DNA of 64,000 bases from Eriocheir sinensis (GCF_024679095.1 NC_066518.1:10325583-10389582), one strand, 5' to 3'; counted from the first letter of the stretch, positions 21,340 through 34,194 are shown. Translations and numbers: made by a program. The notes: generated by a model from the letters alone, not told the origin.

Positions 21340-22640
21340 GCTTCCAAAAGTGCTCAAGTATATAAATTGACGAAATAGATAAACAATGAATAATAGATAA
21401 CCAGCCGCATCCCTTGAGCTCTCTGGTATTCAACTTATGACTCGCTTGAACCTGAGCACACAGTTTACTTTCCTTTATTGTTGTGCGTTCACCGTGATCA
21501 CGCAGTCCTCCACTTATCGTAAAGCGGTTGGTGTTCGTGCTTTTCGTAGTAAAGACCGTGGCTGGCCTCCACCTCCGCCTTATCAAACATTCACTTCTTA
21601 TTTCTCTCCAATCAAGAAGCATATGCACTCACTTCTCTCTCGCCGAAGCTTTCCGATAGTGCAGAATGTTAGTCGGAGTAAAGTCGTAGAATAGCCGTTG
21701 TGTATTCGTGGTATAGACGGAGTATGGTCGTAGTATGGTCGTAGAATAGTCGTAGTATCGTCGGAGTATAATCATGGTTAGTCAGGGTATTTTTCCATGA
21801 GCTTCAGCAGTTTTGTTAGCGCTAAATATTTTTTTTATTTTTTATTTCAAGACTGTCAATTTAGATACGTACATTTCTATGGCTTCAGGAGGTTACGAGA
21901 CCAATAAAGGTTATCTCCCAGACACAATCCACCACATCTCTTCCCTTTCTTTTAACTTTTTTTCCCGCATCCACTTAACTCTCTTCCTCCCCCAGTGCCT
22001 TTTGATGTGCTGTTCCTCTTGTCTTCCTTTGAGAACCTAAATTGGATATTCTTTACTTCGTTTCCCGTCAATGCGATACGGTTTTGGAAGTTTCTGGCTG
22101 CGTGGTTTTGCCCTCATTCAGATGTCCACTTTGTGCTGCCGAGGTTCCCCTTTGATTGTATATAGCACTCCCACGCCAGCACATTACACGCCCCCACACG
22201 CTCGCCCACCGCCACTACACGTATAACAAGGCACCGTCCCATTGCCCATTCACGATACACGCCTTTGCTCTCTCCGCCGCGCACAACCATATGAAACACC
22301 TCCCAGGCCCACCACCGCATCACTGGTTTTACCGTTGATGTTCCTCTACGTTACGGTGTGGAATATTTTGACCAACACCACATTAATTTTACCACTTCAA
22401 CCTTGTATGACGATGTAAATGTATAGAAAATAATAACAACACTCCGAGACCTGTATACTGTCACGGCTTTTAGTCTTCAATTTGGACATTGCTGGAGCTG
22501 GAGGGCCAAGGCGAGACTGTACCTTCTGTCCGGGACACTCAAATCGGTTTTCTTAGACGTTCTCGACTCACATCAATAATTTCAAACGACCAAAAGAGAG
22601 GTTAAATACGTTCTCATGAGCATATTTTTACGTTCATGGT
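21340..22640. other. Unique sequence, no gene seen
   Basis: Includes a short run of GTCGTAGTATGG-like 10-12 bp repeats near 21700-21780. Open frames are short; none supported. Confidence 0.5.
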
Positions 22641-22651
22641 ATAAAAGCCTT

Positions 22652-22800
22652 GCCAAACTACCACCAGGGTCAGAAAACTACCCCTGGAAAGGCTCACAAC
22701 CCCTACGAAAGACTTATCAAATGTGTGTGTGCTTGAGCGACGAAATGTTTAAGAATGTGGCCCTCAATATCGCAGAGGCAGGAATCGTTGAAACACGGCC
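22652..22800. repeat. Dispersed repeat, copy 1 (pair with 47.98 kb)
   Basis: Reads ACCACCAGGGTCAGAAAACT, then CCTACGAAAGACTTATCAAA and GAGCGACGAAATGTTTA. A clearly related copy in the same orientation is at 47982-48092. Probably part of a larger interspersed family. Confidence 0.75.
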
Positions 22801-23166
22801 CAACGTAAACCCTAACTGACCCCTCGGTACCTCCTGTCGAAGCCGTTATTTAGGTGAGGAATCGCATCCGGGAAACTCTCACAATATTGTATGGCCGCGA
22901 TATTTCCTCTGACATCATGCGAGCTTATGAATGTTCCAAGCCGCTGCCGTCACCCAAGAAACGACCGCTCAGTTCAACGCCCACCTAGCGACGGTCTGTC
23001 TCTGTGTCTCCTTCCAAGAACACGAACGCGGCGACACCATGCACTTCGAGGTCAAGACACGTGCATCTCCTACCTCTTGACAGCTTTTGCCCATGTTAAT
23101 TTTCGGGTTTAGACAGAATGGAAATAACGAAAGAAGCTCATTTCTACAGCACACGGCCTTTCCTGT

Positions 23167-23278
23167 TATTTTTTACGGCAAGGGAGGCAGCTCAAGGGCA
23201 AAAACAAAAACAGCAACAAACAAGGCCTCTGCATGCTGCTCCAACAAAAGAAAAAGGAACGAGAGCCCAGAAAATTGG
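23167..23278 (-). mobile_element. Degraded LINE 3'-tail copy
   Basis: Contains TTTTTTACGGCAAGGGAGGC and AGCTCAAGGGCAAAAAC followed by a TGCTGCTCC core, as in the 9.4 kb element. The A-rich parts are altered, so this is an older copy. Confidence 0.65.
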
Positions 23279-23379
23279 GTCGCTGTTTGAGGGGTTGTGA
23301 CTTAAGTCCAAAAGCCCTTCCTAACCTTACGAACCGGCACTGGGATTGGAACCTAAACTTAATAGCCTAACCTAAAGCT

Positions 23380-23465
23380 TGCAAACTAACTACGTAATCC
23401 TCCTCTAATTATTTTTAGTGTATTTCCTTCAAAATGTATCTAATCCAAACCTAGCCTTGGACTCC
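23380..23465. repeat. Dispersed repeat, copy 2 (pair with 20.2 kb)
   Basis: Shares GCAAACTAACTACGTAA-like text, the CTCTAATTATTTTTAGTGTA block and an ATCCAAACCTAGCC end with copy 1. CCTAACCTAACTT text follows at about 23578. Confidence 0.75.
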
Positions 23466-23469
23466 TCTC

Positions 23470-24440
23470 CTTCCCTATCTCTCTTCCCGCCACCCCCCTC
23501 CCATGGCCCCCTCTAATTTCCTCTCCTTTCACCCCTCTCCCTTGGTCCCCTTTCCCTCCCGCTTCCTTCCCTCCACCTAACCTAACTTAAACCGGACCGG
23601 GCGGGGCGCTCAGCACTACTACGGCTTCGCTAGTGTACTGTTGCCTCGCCCTGGTCCTGGAGAAGAAGCAAACATATACTGGGGAAAAAAAAACCATCCT
23701 GGAAAATATATATATCCTACCAGTGCCACATCGACCCCTCGGCTGAAAATAAAACGGAACATGAAAGATAAAAAGAAAAGAGAGAGAGACTTCTGAAAAC
23801 AATAACTCCTGAGGGAACGCAACGCTAGGTATTTTCTCTCCTCCATCTTATATCAGCAGAGTCATACGTCGAAACCCCTCGCCTTATGTTTTCCTATAAT
23901 TAATTTCCCGGGAGCATTGTTTCCCGGAGCACAATGACACAATGATCACATTTTCCTTTCGTCCCCAAAGACCACGCACGACAAGACTCTTGGGGGAGAG
24001 GGGAGGGTGAGAGAGGGAACAAAGGGGAGGGAACCAAGAGAGGGGGGAGGTGGAGAGGCTGGCGTGAAGGGGAAGAGGAGGGAGAGGGAAGAAAGCAAGG
24101 GCGGAGGGAAGGAAGAGGGAAGGAAAGGGGACCAAGGGAGGGGGGGTGAGAGGAAAGGAAATTAGAGGGAGCCATGGGAGGGGGGTGGCGGGAAGGGAGA
24201 TAGGGAAGGAGAGGAGTGCAAGGGAAGGGGTGGCAGGATGGGAGATAGGGAAGGAGAGGGGATCAAGGGAGGGGAGCAGCGAGAAGATAGGGAGGGAAAG
24301 GGGAGAAAGGGAGGGGGCAGGCGAGCAGGGGAAGAGGGAGGGAGAAGGAAACAAGAAATAAAAAAAGGGCGGAGGGGAGAGAGAGGGAAAGGAGAAGGGA
24401 CGAAGGGGGAGCGGCAGGAGCAGGGGTGGTGTGGTGGTGA
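23470..24440. other. Pyrimidine block then purine-rich block
   Basis: 23470-23580 is C/T-rich. 23990-24430 is G/A-rich (GGGAGGGAAGGG-like) with an irregular repeat GGGAAGGAGAGG. Open frames in both strands are compositional. Confidence 0.6.
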
Positions 24441-24581
24441 CTGGTAAACAGGTTAGTGCCACGTGTCTGAGTACTCTATGGCATGCAGTCGTGCAGAATA
24501 ACCATCTTATGAATGTTCTGACAGGTTCGATAATCTGGTAAGTCTGTTTCCATTTCCTATCCTCTAAGAACTAAGGAAATG

Positions 24582-24850
24582 ATGGATAAGAAACGGAAAA
24601 GTATGAATGGGTAAATACATAAAACAAAACAAAAAGAGATCGATAAGAAATGGAAAAGTATGAATAGGTAAAGACATAAAATAAAACAAAAAGGAATGGA
24701 TAAGAAATGGAAAACTACGAGCATACCTGAAAAAGAGATGAAAAAGAAATGAAAAACTGTGTAACATAGAGATGAAAAAGAAATGGAAAAATATGCATAA
24801 AAAAGAGATGAAAAGTAAATGGAAAAGTATGCGTAAAGAATAAGTTAAAC
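24582..24850. repeat. Degenerate ~62-bp tandem repeat
   Basis: The unit contains GATAAGAAATGGAAAAGTAT and ACATAAAACAAAACAAAAAG. The first three units are clear and later ones shorten to GAGATGAAAAAGAAATGG. The minus-strand frame rich in Phe/Leu/His mirrors it. Confidence 0.75.
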
Positions 24851-24859
24851 ACAAACGGA

Positions 24860-25317
24860 AGAAGGGTGTTAAAATATCATAATAATAATCAGCGGTTATT
24901 AACATAAATAAACCAGTATACAAATCTAGAACCAATTATAATAACGTGGACTTCATATCTGGGTGCACGGTGTAAACAGAATAACCAGCGAGCCCTTGAC
25001 GCTAAACTTGCGAGATAAGGAAAACAAAAACACTACTCGGCCAGGTCACGTCGCCCCATCAGAGAGGTCGGAGCGATGAAAAATGTAGCGGGACGGGAAA
25101 CACTACTACACCAAACGGCCGTCTTCGCTGAACCAGAAAAACAAATTGTCAGAAATAGGAGGATAGACGCCTGATAAAAGCAGAAATAAGTGTAATATAG
25201 CGTAGCGTAAGAAAAAAATTAGCGTTATGACAGTATACATTCGTGAGTCAACAAGGGTATATTTATTTACACAAAGAAATAGACAGGTATATATGAAAGG
25301 AATGGTTACATTGATCA

Positions 25318-25320
<3 letters not shown>
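24860..25320. other. Unique AT-rich sequence, no gene seen
   Basis: No frame over 60 codons apart from those that borrow the adjacent (CT)n tract. Confidence 0.5.

Positions 25321-25324
<4 letters not shown>

Positions 25325-25377
<53 letters not shown>
25325..25377. repeat. (CT)n microsatellite
   Basis: About 26 pure CT units. Confidence 0.95.
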
Positions 25378-25379
<2 letters not shown>

Positions 25380-25780
25380 CCCCCTGCGGTCAAGGTCTTC
25401 CTCCCCTCCAACATATAACAGATAACGGCCATTCCCGGTGTCTCGTGCGCTGGCCTGAACATTGCCAAAGAAACTCTGCCACCAGAAGCCCAGATGCACC
25501 CCCTCTTCCCCTCCTTCTCATCCCCACCTCCTTTACTGCCGGGGAAGGGGTGAATGGGGAAGGTATGAGATGCTACATTGAAAGGGAGATGGGGTGCGTG
25601 GGGTATGGGGTGGCAGGTGGAGGAAGAGGAGGAGGGGTTGAGATGGATTGAGACCGAGTGGAGTGCGGCTTGGTTTGACCGGAATATTTACTCTTTCCCC
25701 TGTTCGCGTATAATATTTATCAGAGGAGGAACGGAAAGGGAACCGGAATCAGACAGGGAAGCGGAATAAAAACGGGGAAT

Positions 25781-25984
<204 letters not shown>

Positions 25985-26034
25985 GAGGAGGAGATAAGAA
26001 AATAAAAATAACTGCAGAGATTCGTCATAATAAC

Positions 26035-26290
26035 AACAGCAGCAGCAGCATCAACGACAACAACAGTCCTCAACCACCACTGCAAACTACAACCAACTAC
26101 CAAAACTCCACGGAGATCACACACCACTTTTCATTACTCTCACCACAATCACCACCTTTATTACACAACCTTCACCACCACTGCAATCACACGACCACTA
26201 CATACACATACCCCAGGAATGACCAACACGCCAACCACCACCCACCACCACAGTCGCACCAGAATCACCACCACCACCACCACCCCTGCG
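26035..26290. repeat. CAG/CCA/CAA degenerate triplet stretch
   Basis: ACAACAGCAGCAGCAG then ACCACCACC-like text. No gene inferred within it. Confidence 0.7.
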
Positions 26291-26292
26291 AC

Positions 26293-26340
26293 ATGTACAA
26301 GGGTGAGGTGTTCTGGGTGTTAATTAATTTGTTTGCACAG
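26293..26340 (+). CDS. Candidate first coding exon, 16 codons
   Basis: An ATG with purine at -3 opens MYKGEVFWVLINLFAQ and ends in phase 0 at a perfect donor, GCACAG|gtaagt. The peptide could start a signal or membrane segment. The next exon is not identifiable in the purine-rich DNA that follows, so the call rests on the donor and the short hydrophobic frame. Confidence 0.3.
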
Positions 26341-26379
26341 GTAAGTGGAGGAGGAGCGAGAACTTTGAACAACTCGAGA

Positions 26380-27900
26380 GACTAAGACGTGAGGGTGAAG
26401 CGGCGAGAGGCATCCGGGAGGCGACGACTTGGTCCTCGCGAAGTTGTGAAGCCTCGTGGGGGAAGAAGATCAGGAGGAGAAAAACACGGAGGAAGGATGA
26501 GAAGGATAAGGAAGAGAAGGAGAAGGGGGAGGATAATCAGGAGAAAGGGGTTGAAGGAAGAGGAGGAGGAGGAGGAAAAGAAGGAGGAAGGAGAAGAAAA
26601 AGGAGTAGGAAGAGAGCAAGAAGAGATGAACAGAAAGAGGAGGACGAGGAGGAGGGAAACAAGGAGAATGAAGAAGCACAGAGGGAAAAGGAGCAGGAGG
26701 AGAAAAAAACAAGAAGGAAGGAGAAGGTGAAAGAGGAGGAGAAGAAGGAGGAAGAGGGAAAGGATCAGGAGATGCAATAGGAAACAGGGGAAAAGGGAAA
26801 GGAGCAGAAAGGAGGGAGGAGGAGGAGGAAGAGGGAATATGGAACAGGGAAGAAAGGGAAAAGATGAGCAGAAAGAGGAAGCGGAGGAGGAAGAGGTAGA
26901 GGATGAGAAGGTACAGGAATAGGGGACAGAAAAAAAAGGGTAGAAGAAGCAACAGGAGGCAATGGATGAGGAGGCAGAGAAATAAAGAGCACAGGAAAAA
27001 AAAGAGTAAAAAGATAACTACTAGAGAGGTTACGTGCACAAAAAAGCCCGACAATGAGATAAAAAAGCGAAAATTAGAGGATTGCAGGAAGCGAAAGAGG
27101 CCGAGAACCCCTCAACAAGGGAATAAAGGAGAAACTGCGATAATTACGAGGGGTCAAGAGTGCGTCGGGGGGCTAAGCGAAGGATGAACGGGCGTAAGAT
27201 GGCCGGGAATGTGGAGTTAGTGGGATGAAAGAGCGAGGGTCGGAGAAATGAAACAAGAGCCAACGCCAAGAAGCGACGTGAGGAAATGGAGAGAGATTAA
27301 ACACACTCATGCCGGGGAAGGAAAGCGAGACCGAAGGGAAGGGAGAATGAGAACCGCCATAACGATAAGGAATAAGAAAAGCTCAACAGGGTGGGCAAAA
27401 GGGTTAAGTAAGGATTTGTCAAGAAACGAGGCTAAATATAGGTTAGACGGATCAGAGAGGAGCAAGGAGAGGGAAGACTTAGAAGAGGGGAAAAAATGAA
27501 AATAAAAAAAAAGTTTGGCTCCCTCGGATTGTGGGCAGGGAATTAGTGGAGGAAGAAAGTTTAGAAAAGTTCTTGATTGGAAGAGAGACGCCCTTTGTAG
27601 GGACAATGAACCAGGCGGAGGAGGAGAGAAACGGCGAATGGGAAGCAAGAGGAACGCTTGCTAAAGAGGGGGAAGGAGGAAGTAAAAAGAGGAGCATAAC
27701 AAAATAAGCGAAATGAGGAAGGCAAAAGGACGAGGAGGTAGAGGGATAGGGATCATAAAGAAAAGGATATGAAGAGCAGATAGAGTAGGAGAAGGAGGAA
27801 GAGGCAAAGGATAAGGAGGCAGAGAAATAGGAAACAGAGAAAAAAAGGAAGAAAGGAAGAGTAAAAAGGTAACTGCCAGAGAGGTTATATGCAGAAAAAA
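26380..27900. other. 1.5 kb purine-rich domain
   Basis: Almost continuous A/G-rich DNA on the plus strand, with AGG, GAA and AAAAAG runs. Arg/Glu/Lys plus frames and Phe/Leu/Ser/Pro minus frames up to 194 codons are compositional. No splice-bounded exon noted. Confidence 0.6.
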
Positions 27901-28082
27901 AAAGAACGGCAGGAAGAAAAACGTGCTCCTGAAGAGTGCTAACTAACTAATGAGGAGCATACATTTGGGGGCGCATCACCTCTCTCACTCGCCGCCTATA
28001 CTCCCGACGGTTCTCCCAAGTCACCACCCACGCAGCTGACCTATCCATCTGAAGTGCTTCTCGGCAGGATCGATCGACTTGC

Positions 28083-28275
28083 GAGGAACTGAAGTATCTC
28101 ATAAAAAATAATTGGCAGGGTAGTTATACATAGACAGATAGACGCACAGACCCAGAAAATATAGGTGGACAGAAAAGATCTCATGACAGGTAAAGAAGAC
28201 ATACAGACAGACAAACAGACACACAGACCAAGAGAAGTATAAGATGACAAGTAGATTGCTGGATACCTAACTTTG
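28083..28275. repeat. Dispersed duplicate, copy 1 (pair with 29.16 kb)
   Basis: Begins GCGAGGAACTGAAGTATCTC, passes through ACGCACAGACCCAGAAAATA and ends with AGATGACAAGTAGATTGC then GATACCTAA. The same order recurs at 29163-29510 with an inserted internal repeat. Confidence 0.8.
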
Positions 28276-28574
28276 GCCTCCTCCACTCGCAGGACAAATA
28301 CTGATTCAGAGTAGACCGATGGGTAGCAAGGCAGGTGACGTTGCTGTGTATGGTGAGAACAGGTGGTGGCTTGTGTGGCATAAGTGGTGGTGATGATGGT
28401 GGTGATTGTGTAACCAGGGCAGGTGATAGTGATGTGTGTGCGTGTGTACGGGGGAGGGAGGGTGCTGGTGTGAGCGACGGGGCCAGCTGATTGATGGTAT
28501 GGGTAACAAGAACAGAATAATCATGATAAATAACTCCAGCAAACGACGTCAAGAAATGTTACCAGCAGTCGTTA

Positions 28575-28740
28575 CCAGAGCCATGAAAATAGTTACTACC
28601 ACCACCGCTACCACCACCTTGCCATCCACACCACTACAACCACCACCACTACCATCGCTGCGACCCTTGCCATCCACACCGCTACAACCACCACCGCCAC
28701 CATCGCCACTTTCACTGCCACAGCCATTACCGTTTTCTTT
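28575..28740. repeat. CCA-rich short tandem repeat
   Basis: The phrase TTGCCATCCACACCACTACA recurs after about 57 bp with ACCACCACC between. Confidence 0.75.
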
Positions 28741-29162
28741 ACCTTCGCCACAAAAGTGTATTGACATATTGACTTCAAATAATGCCTCAATAATCGATGA
28801 AAAAAAAGTTTATGATGAACGATCTATCACACGAAATTTAAAGGCTGAACCGATTATTGTTTTTGCACGGTATTTTGTATGAAGAATAAAAATACGTATT
28901 GAAAGGAAGGTGAACTCAGGTGTGGTAGTATGATTGTTTAGAAAGAGCGACAGGTGCAACAGGTGGTTAGGTAAATGAATCACTTGTGTAAAAAGGTTAA
29001 TTACAGTTATATAACAGACCGTATTTTATTATTTTATTATTTATGTTTTATTTCTCATCACGGATCAAGTAGTTTGGTTTGGCCGCTGGTTAAGTAAGGT
29101 TTAGATGGCAATTAATATGTTTGAGACAGGCGTAACGTTCCCTTATCAAGACCTATAAATAA

Positions 29163-29510
29163 TGGCGAGGAACTGAAGTATCTCAAAAAAAAAATAATAA
29201 TAATTGGTAGGGTAGAGAGAGAGACAGACACATAGACAGACAGACGCACAGACCCAGAAAATATGGGTGGACAAAAAAGATCTCATGAAAGGTGATTGGT
29301 AATGAAGAGAGATACAGACTGACAGACAGACACAAATACCATAAGATGACAGGTAGCTTGCCGGACAGCTAAGTTTTTATAGAGGTGCAAGAAGTATTTG
29401 GTAGAGTAGTGAGTAGTGAGATAGACAGACAAACAGATAGACAGGCAGACAGACACACAGACCAAGAGAAATATAAGATGACAGGTAGATTGCCCGATAC
29501 CTAAGTTTTT
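29163..29510. repeat. Dispersed duplicate, copy 2, internally repeated
   Basis: Starts GCGAGGAACTGAAGTATCTC like copy 1. Its distal part, AAGATGACAGGTAG followed by TTGCCGG and AAGTTTTTATAGAGGTGCAA, is itself repeated (about 29342-29393 and 29477-29527) around a CAGA/GATA stretch. Confidence 0.8.
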
Positions 29511-29806
29511 CTACAGGTGCAAGAAGTTTTCGGAGCAGGACCCCAAGTTACGAGCAGCGGCAACAGAAATATGGCGGCGCTAAACAGAGGACGCACGTTA
29601 CAAATTACAGGGCCGTGAAGGTCTTATCGGAGACGCTTTATTTTACGAACTCCTCGCTAATGTTTCGGCGGGACTGTCTTCTTGACTTAACTGATTATTT
29701 TGGCAACTCGTCATGGCCTGGTACCCTCCCTCTCCCTCTCCCTTCCTTTCCCTTAACCTTCCGACCCCTTGCGACCCCCCCCTGCCTCATGTCTATTCTA
29801 CCTACC

Positions 29807-30420
29807 TACTTTTACCTTTGTGTTCTTACCCTCCTCCTCTCTCTGCAACTTCCTCTTCCTCTGCCTTCCTTACTTATATACTTTTACCTTTGTGTTCTTA
29901 CCCTCCTCCTCTCTCTGCAACTTCCTCTTCCTCTGCCTTCCTTACTTGTATACTTTTACCTTTGTGTTCTTACCTACTCCTCCCTCTACCAACCACCACC
30001 CATGCAACCCCCTCTGCCTCTGCCTTCTTTATCTACCTACTTTTACCTTTGTTTTCTCCTCCTCCTCCCTCTCCCTCTACCAACCACCACCCCTGCAACC
30101 CCCTCTGCCTCTGCCTTCTTTATCTACCTACTTTTACCTTTGTTTTCTCCTCCTCCTCCCTCTCCCTTTACCTACCACCACCCCTGCAACCCCCTCTGCC
30201 TCTCCCTACTTTATCTACCTACTTTTACCTTTGTTTTCTCCTCCTCCTCCCTCTCCCTTTACCTACCACCACCCCTGCAACCCCCTCTGCCTCTCCCTAC
30301 TTTATCTACCTACTTTTACCTTTGTTTTCTTACCCTCCTCCTCACTCTCCTTTAACCTATCACCCCCCCCCCCTGTAACTCCCTCTCCCTACCTTACCTA
30401 CCTACCTACCTTTTTCTTTA
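29807..30420. repeat. Minisatellite, 72-bp units expanding to 91 bp
   Basis: The anchor TACTTTTACCTTTGT occurs at 29807, 29879, 29951, 30038, 30129, 30220 and 30311: two 72-bp units, one 87-bp unit, then 91-bp units. The longer units hold an extra CCAACCACCACCCCTGCAAC block. Units decay into C/T-rich text to about 30640. All three plus frames stay open because the strand is pyrimidine-rich. Confidence 0.93.
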
Positions 30421-30649
30421 ATTCCTTACCCATTCTCACTCTCCCTTAACTTAACCTAACAACCCCCTACAACTCCCTCTGCCCTTGCCTACCTTTCCTT
30501 CTTACCTTTTCCTTTGTTTCCTTTATCCCTTCTCCCTCTAACTTAACTTACCCTATAAACCCCCCTTGCTACTCCCTCTGCTTCTCCCTACATTAACTAC
30601 CTACCTACCTTTTCCTTTGTGTTTCCTTACCCCACGATTTACCCTGCCC

Positions 30650-31640
30650 AGTGCTCAACCACTCTGTTACCTTCAATCTACCTTTTTTCCTTGATCTTCC
30701 CTTTCCCTCCCTTCCACACCCTCCTTTTCTTAACCCCTCTCTCCCTTTCGTTTCCTCCTCTATTTTACTCTGAAAGTCGCTCCCCCCTCCCCCACCTTTC
30801 ACTTTTTATTGCCTACTATTCCCTGCCTTACTTATCTACTGTTTTCTTTTTCTCTCTTTGCCCTCTTAGTCTCTCTTCCTAGACAATCATCCCTTAAGCT
30901 TCTGTGACCCTTCTTCCCTCCCTCTCTACTCGCCTAACTTCACGAAACTCTCTACCCAGTCTACTTTTTCTACTCAGCATTTTCTTTCTTTCCTAATTTC
31001 CCTTCAGTCCTTTATGCGTTCATCCCATACACCACCGCAGTCTCCCTTCTTCTCCAGTTCACCCCTATCATCCCTGCCACCCCCTGCCACTCTCCCTGCC
31101 TGACCTATCTCTCCCTCTCAAAAACCCTGCCCACCTCTCCTTTTATTTACAACCTGCCCTGTCAAACGCACGCTCACAGCCCTGACGTTCTCCTTTTTCA
31201 AACGCCCCCCGAACCCTTACCCCCAATCGCCCCCTACGGTAACTTTTCCGAAATTTCTTACCCACCCCCCTTCCCTTACACCCCCTACACATCACCTCCC
31301 CTTACACCCCACTCCCCACTGACCCAGATCTTTCTCTTCCCTCGCCTTACCTCTCCCCTCCCTCGCTTCCCCCCTTCCCCCCATCAAAGCTTCTCCCCTT
31401 TCCTCCCCATCCCTTCCTCCCCACCGTCATCCGCAACAAATTTCTGGCACCCAATATCAATCCCTCCCCCTAAAGAGCAACCCCCCAGCAATCATGTCCC
31501 CTCCCCCGCATCCCCAAGTTCTCCCCACTCATAATATGTCCTGCTGTGCCACCCCCAACCCCCTCACCCTTTCATTTCTTCCTTCTTCCTCCTCTTCTTC
31601 CTCTCTCTCCCCCCTTCCTTCCAACAAAGAGGAGGGGTAT
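30650..31640. other. Pyrimidine-rich domain, no gene seen
   Basis: CCCCTCCC-type low complexity over about 1 kb, ending in an abrupt switch to purine-rich DNA. Confidence 0.6.
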
Positions 31641-31679
31641 AGCGTGCAGGTTGCCGTAGTGGTGTCGTGGAAGTAATGT

Positions 31680-32365
31680 TGTATTTACTGCTTGGAAGGA
31701 TAGACGAGGAAATGGAGAAGGAGGAAGAGAAGCAGAAGGAGGAACGCAAAGTAAGAAGTAATGGGAAAGGAAAGAAGGGAAGGATAAATTGCCGAGTGAC
31801 GGGGAATTAAAGAGGGGGCGATGATTTAGTGCGATATAATTATGACTAAACACCGACATCAGGTCAGATAGGAGTAAGAAAGGAGGGGACGAGGAAAATA
31901 AACGTATGAGGCTATAGAGGAAGGTAAGGAGACGAGGAGAGAAGGAGAACAGAAAAAGGAGGAAAGCCAAGTAAGAAGGATATGGGAAAGGAAAGATGGA
32001 AGAATATAGTGAGCGAATAAATGAAGGGAAAGAGAGAATGAGAAGGATAAAGAAAAGGAAAGAAGAAAGGGAGATAAGGGGGATGAAAGGAGTGAGAAAA
32101 AGAGGAAAAGAGAGGAAGGAAAGAAGAAAGAAAAACGGAGAAATGGAGGGATGAAAGGAGCAAGGAAATGACAGGAGAGAAGGAAGGAATAAAGGGAGAA
32201 AGAGAGGGAGGGAAGGATTAAGAAAAGGAGGGAGAGGGAGAGGAAAGAGAGAAGGGAAGGGAAGGGAAAGGAAAGGAAAGGAAAGGGGAGAGAAGGGGAG
32301 GGAATGAAGGGAAGAGAAGGCAAGGGAAGGGAAGGGAAGGCAAGGGAAGATCAAGGAAAAAAAAA
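31680..32365. other. Purine-rich domain, no gene seen
   Basis: GGAAAGGAAGGGAAGG-type DNA with a GGAAA/GGGAA run near 32255-32350. It mirrors the preceding pyrimidine domain. Confidence 0.6.
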
Positions 32366-32466
32366 GTAGGTTGGGGGTAACTGACCTTAAAAAGAATCGA
32401 GGCGTGCACTACCTGGCCACGTTTCATTGACCCTTCAAGGTGAGGTCCACATGTGTGTATACCGAC

Positions 32467-32470
32467 ACGC

Positions 32471-32535
<65 letters not shown>
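32467..32535. repeat. (AC)n microsatellite
   Basis: CGCACACGCACAC leading into a pure AC run. Confidence 0.95.
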
Positions 32536-32538
<3 letters not shown>

Positions 32539-32539
32539 G

Positions 32540-34180
32540 TAATTCTGACTGCTCCATGCATGTTAGGAGACGATCATCGACAAAAATAGGCACACGTTCT
32601 AGCTCATGGAGGGGCTCACACACAAACGCACACAAACACACGAGCCCAGGCACGCTCACTTAGAGAACCACGCAGACGAACACGTTTTAAGTAAGTAGCA
32701 CATCAACACACTTCCTTCGTGAATGTTACTGACTCGCATGCAGTTTCTTCTTACTGTTGCAACACACCACCACCACCATCTGTTCCCCCGACTCTCCCCC
32801 CTCCCCCACACCCACCCACACCTGTGCATCCGTAACGCATCCAACCCCGATATCTCCCGCCATCTACCCAGTTGTCGCCATTTCCCATTCGTCTCTCCCC
32901 TCTTGCCTCCCCCCCTTACCCCCCTCCTCCCTACCTCAGGGCACACCCAAACAGGCCTGAAAAACAAATACCGAAGTTGTACTCTTAATGAATGTTCGAA
33001 TTGATTAACCTGTTAATTTACTTTGCATTGAAGGCTTTCAGGTAGAGAGAAAAATATGGATGCAAAAACAATGCAGGTTAATGAGATGCCACCGATGCCA
33101 TCACTTTTGAATTTCGCCGAGTTTGGTAATTACAAATTGTATTCTAATATAATAATCTGTTCCCACAATTTAACAATAAGGTTACGTTTGTGTATACATG
33201 AGAGAGAGGGAGAGGGCTTGGGACGAGTGCGGGTGTTTCCGGTGATTATTGCTTCGCCTGAGCTGACTACGTCTGTTTTTAAACAGATCAGCCTCGACTA
33301 ACGCTTTGTATAATAACCAGGAACTATACATGATATTATGTCTTCGTTTCTAACCTTACTATCGTCACGGAAACAAGCACAAAAGGCGCTCGATTTGTGA
33401 ACTTCCGTGCATAGCATCAAGGAATCATGGCAATTATTTGGTGCCCGCGGGGCACAGGGTAGGGTATGAACCGGTGGCGTTTGTCAGAAAACCCTTAAGT
33501 GGGTTGTCGGCTGCTGAGACAAGACGGTGGCCAGGAAAAAATAGTGACGCTAAAGACGAGGAACAACTGGCCGGCGAGAATGTCGAGCATCAATCACAAC
33601 AAACAACGCAATAAAGATAAAAAAAGAACAAACGAGTAACATCAAGGAACAAATACCCAATAAAATCCATAAAAAAAATTACCAGAACCAAACCTCTCGT
33701 CCCAAAATGAGCAACAACCTTTCTTTACTTCCCGTCATTTCCTACTTCATCGAACAGTATCGGAAGTCTAGCACGCATGCACATACCGACACCTTCCCGG
33801 CCAGCCAATAACTGCCCGATACAGCGTGGCGGCCTCTGATTATGCTTATTAGGGACGGGAAATAAGGGCAAGATAGAAGAACCAAGACAATGTAGCGTTT
33901 GGTCAGGAAAAGGAGCAGGGGGTAGGTTTTTCTTTCATGTTGTTGTTTTTCTTTATTTAATGCCTCTGAGCTGTTTCTTGTCGTTAAAAAATAATATCCT
34001 GAGACTCGAACCCGGCGTTGATCCTGCGTTATCCCTTCGAAGTCTTTGATTTTAGTAATTTCGAGACATGGAAGGAATGGAATAATAACGAGCTGCATCA
34101 TTGACCGTTGTGTGGAGACTGCTACGTCGTGTCTGGGTCCTGTCATTACCACTGCCCCAATCTTTTGCATGAATCTACTT
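32540..34180. other. Unique sequence, no gene seen
   Basis: Mixed DNA; 32760-32940 is C-rich. A minus-strand B-box-like GGGTTCGAGTC occurs near 34004-34014, but no A-box or tRNA fold could be found around it. Confidence 0.5.
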
Positions 34181-34194
34181 CACCAGAGTTCGAG

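Noticed and set aside
26382..27054. Arg/Glu/Lys plus frame and Phe/Leu/Ser minus frame in purine-rich DNA
   Set aside because: Base composition removes stop codons; no domain, no splice bounds.
29615..30449. Three overlapping plus-strand frames of 221-246 codons
   Set aside because: All three frames are open because the minisatellite strand is pyrimidine-rich and lacks stop triplets; unit lengths of 72, 87 and 91 shift the frame, so no single protein is preserved.
34001..34016. tRNA B-box-like GGGTTCGAGTC on the minus strand
   Set aside because: No A-box at the proper distance and no cloverleaf could be drawn, so it is not called a tRNA or SINE.
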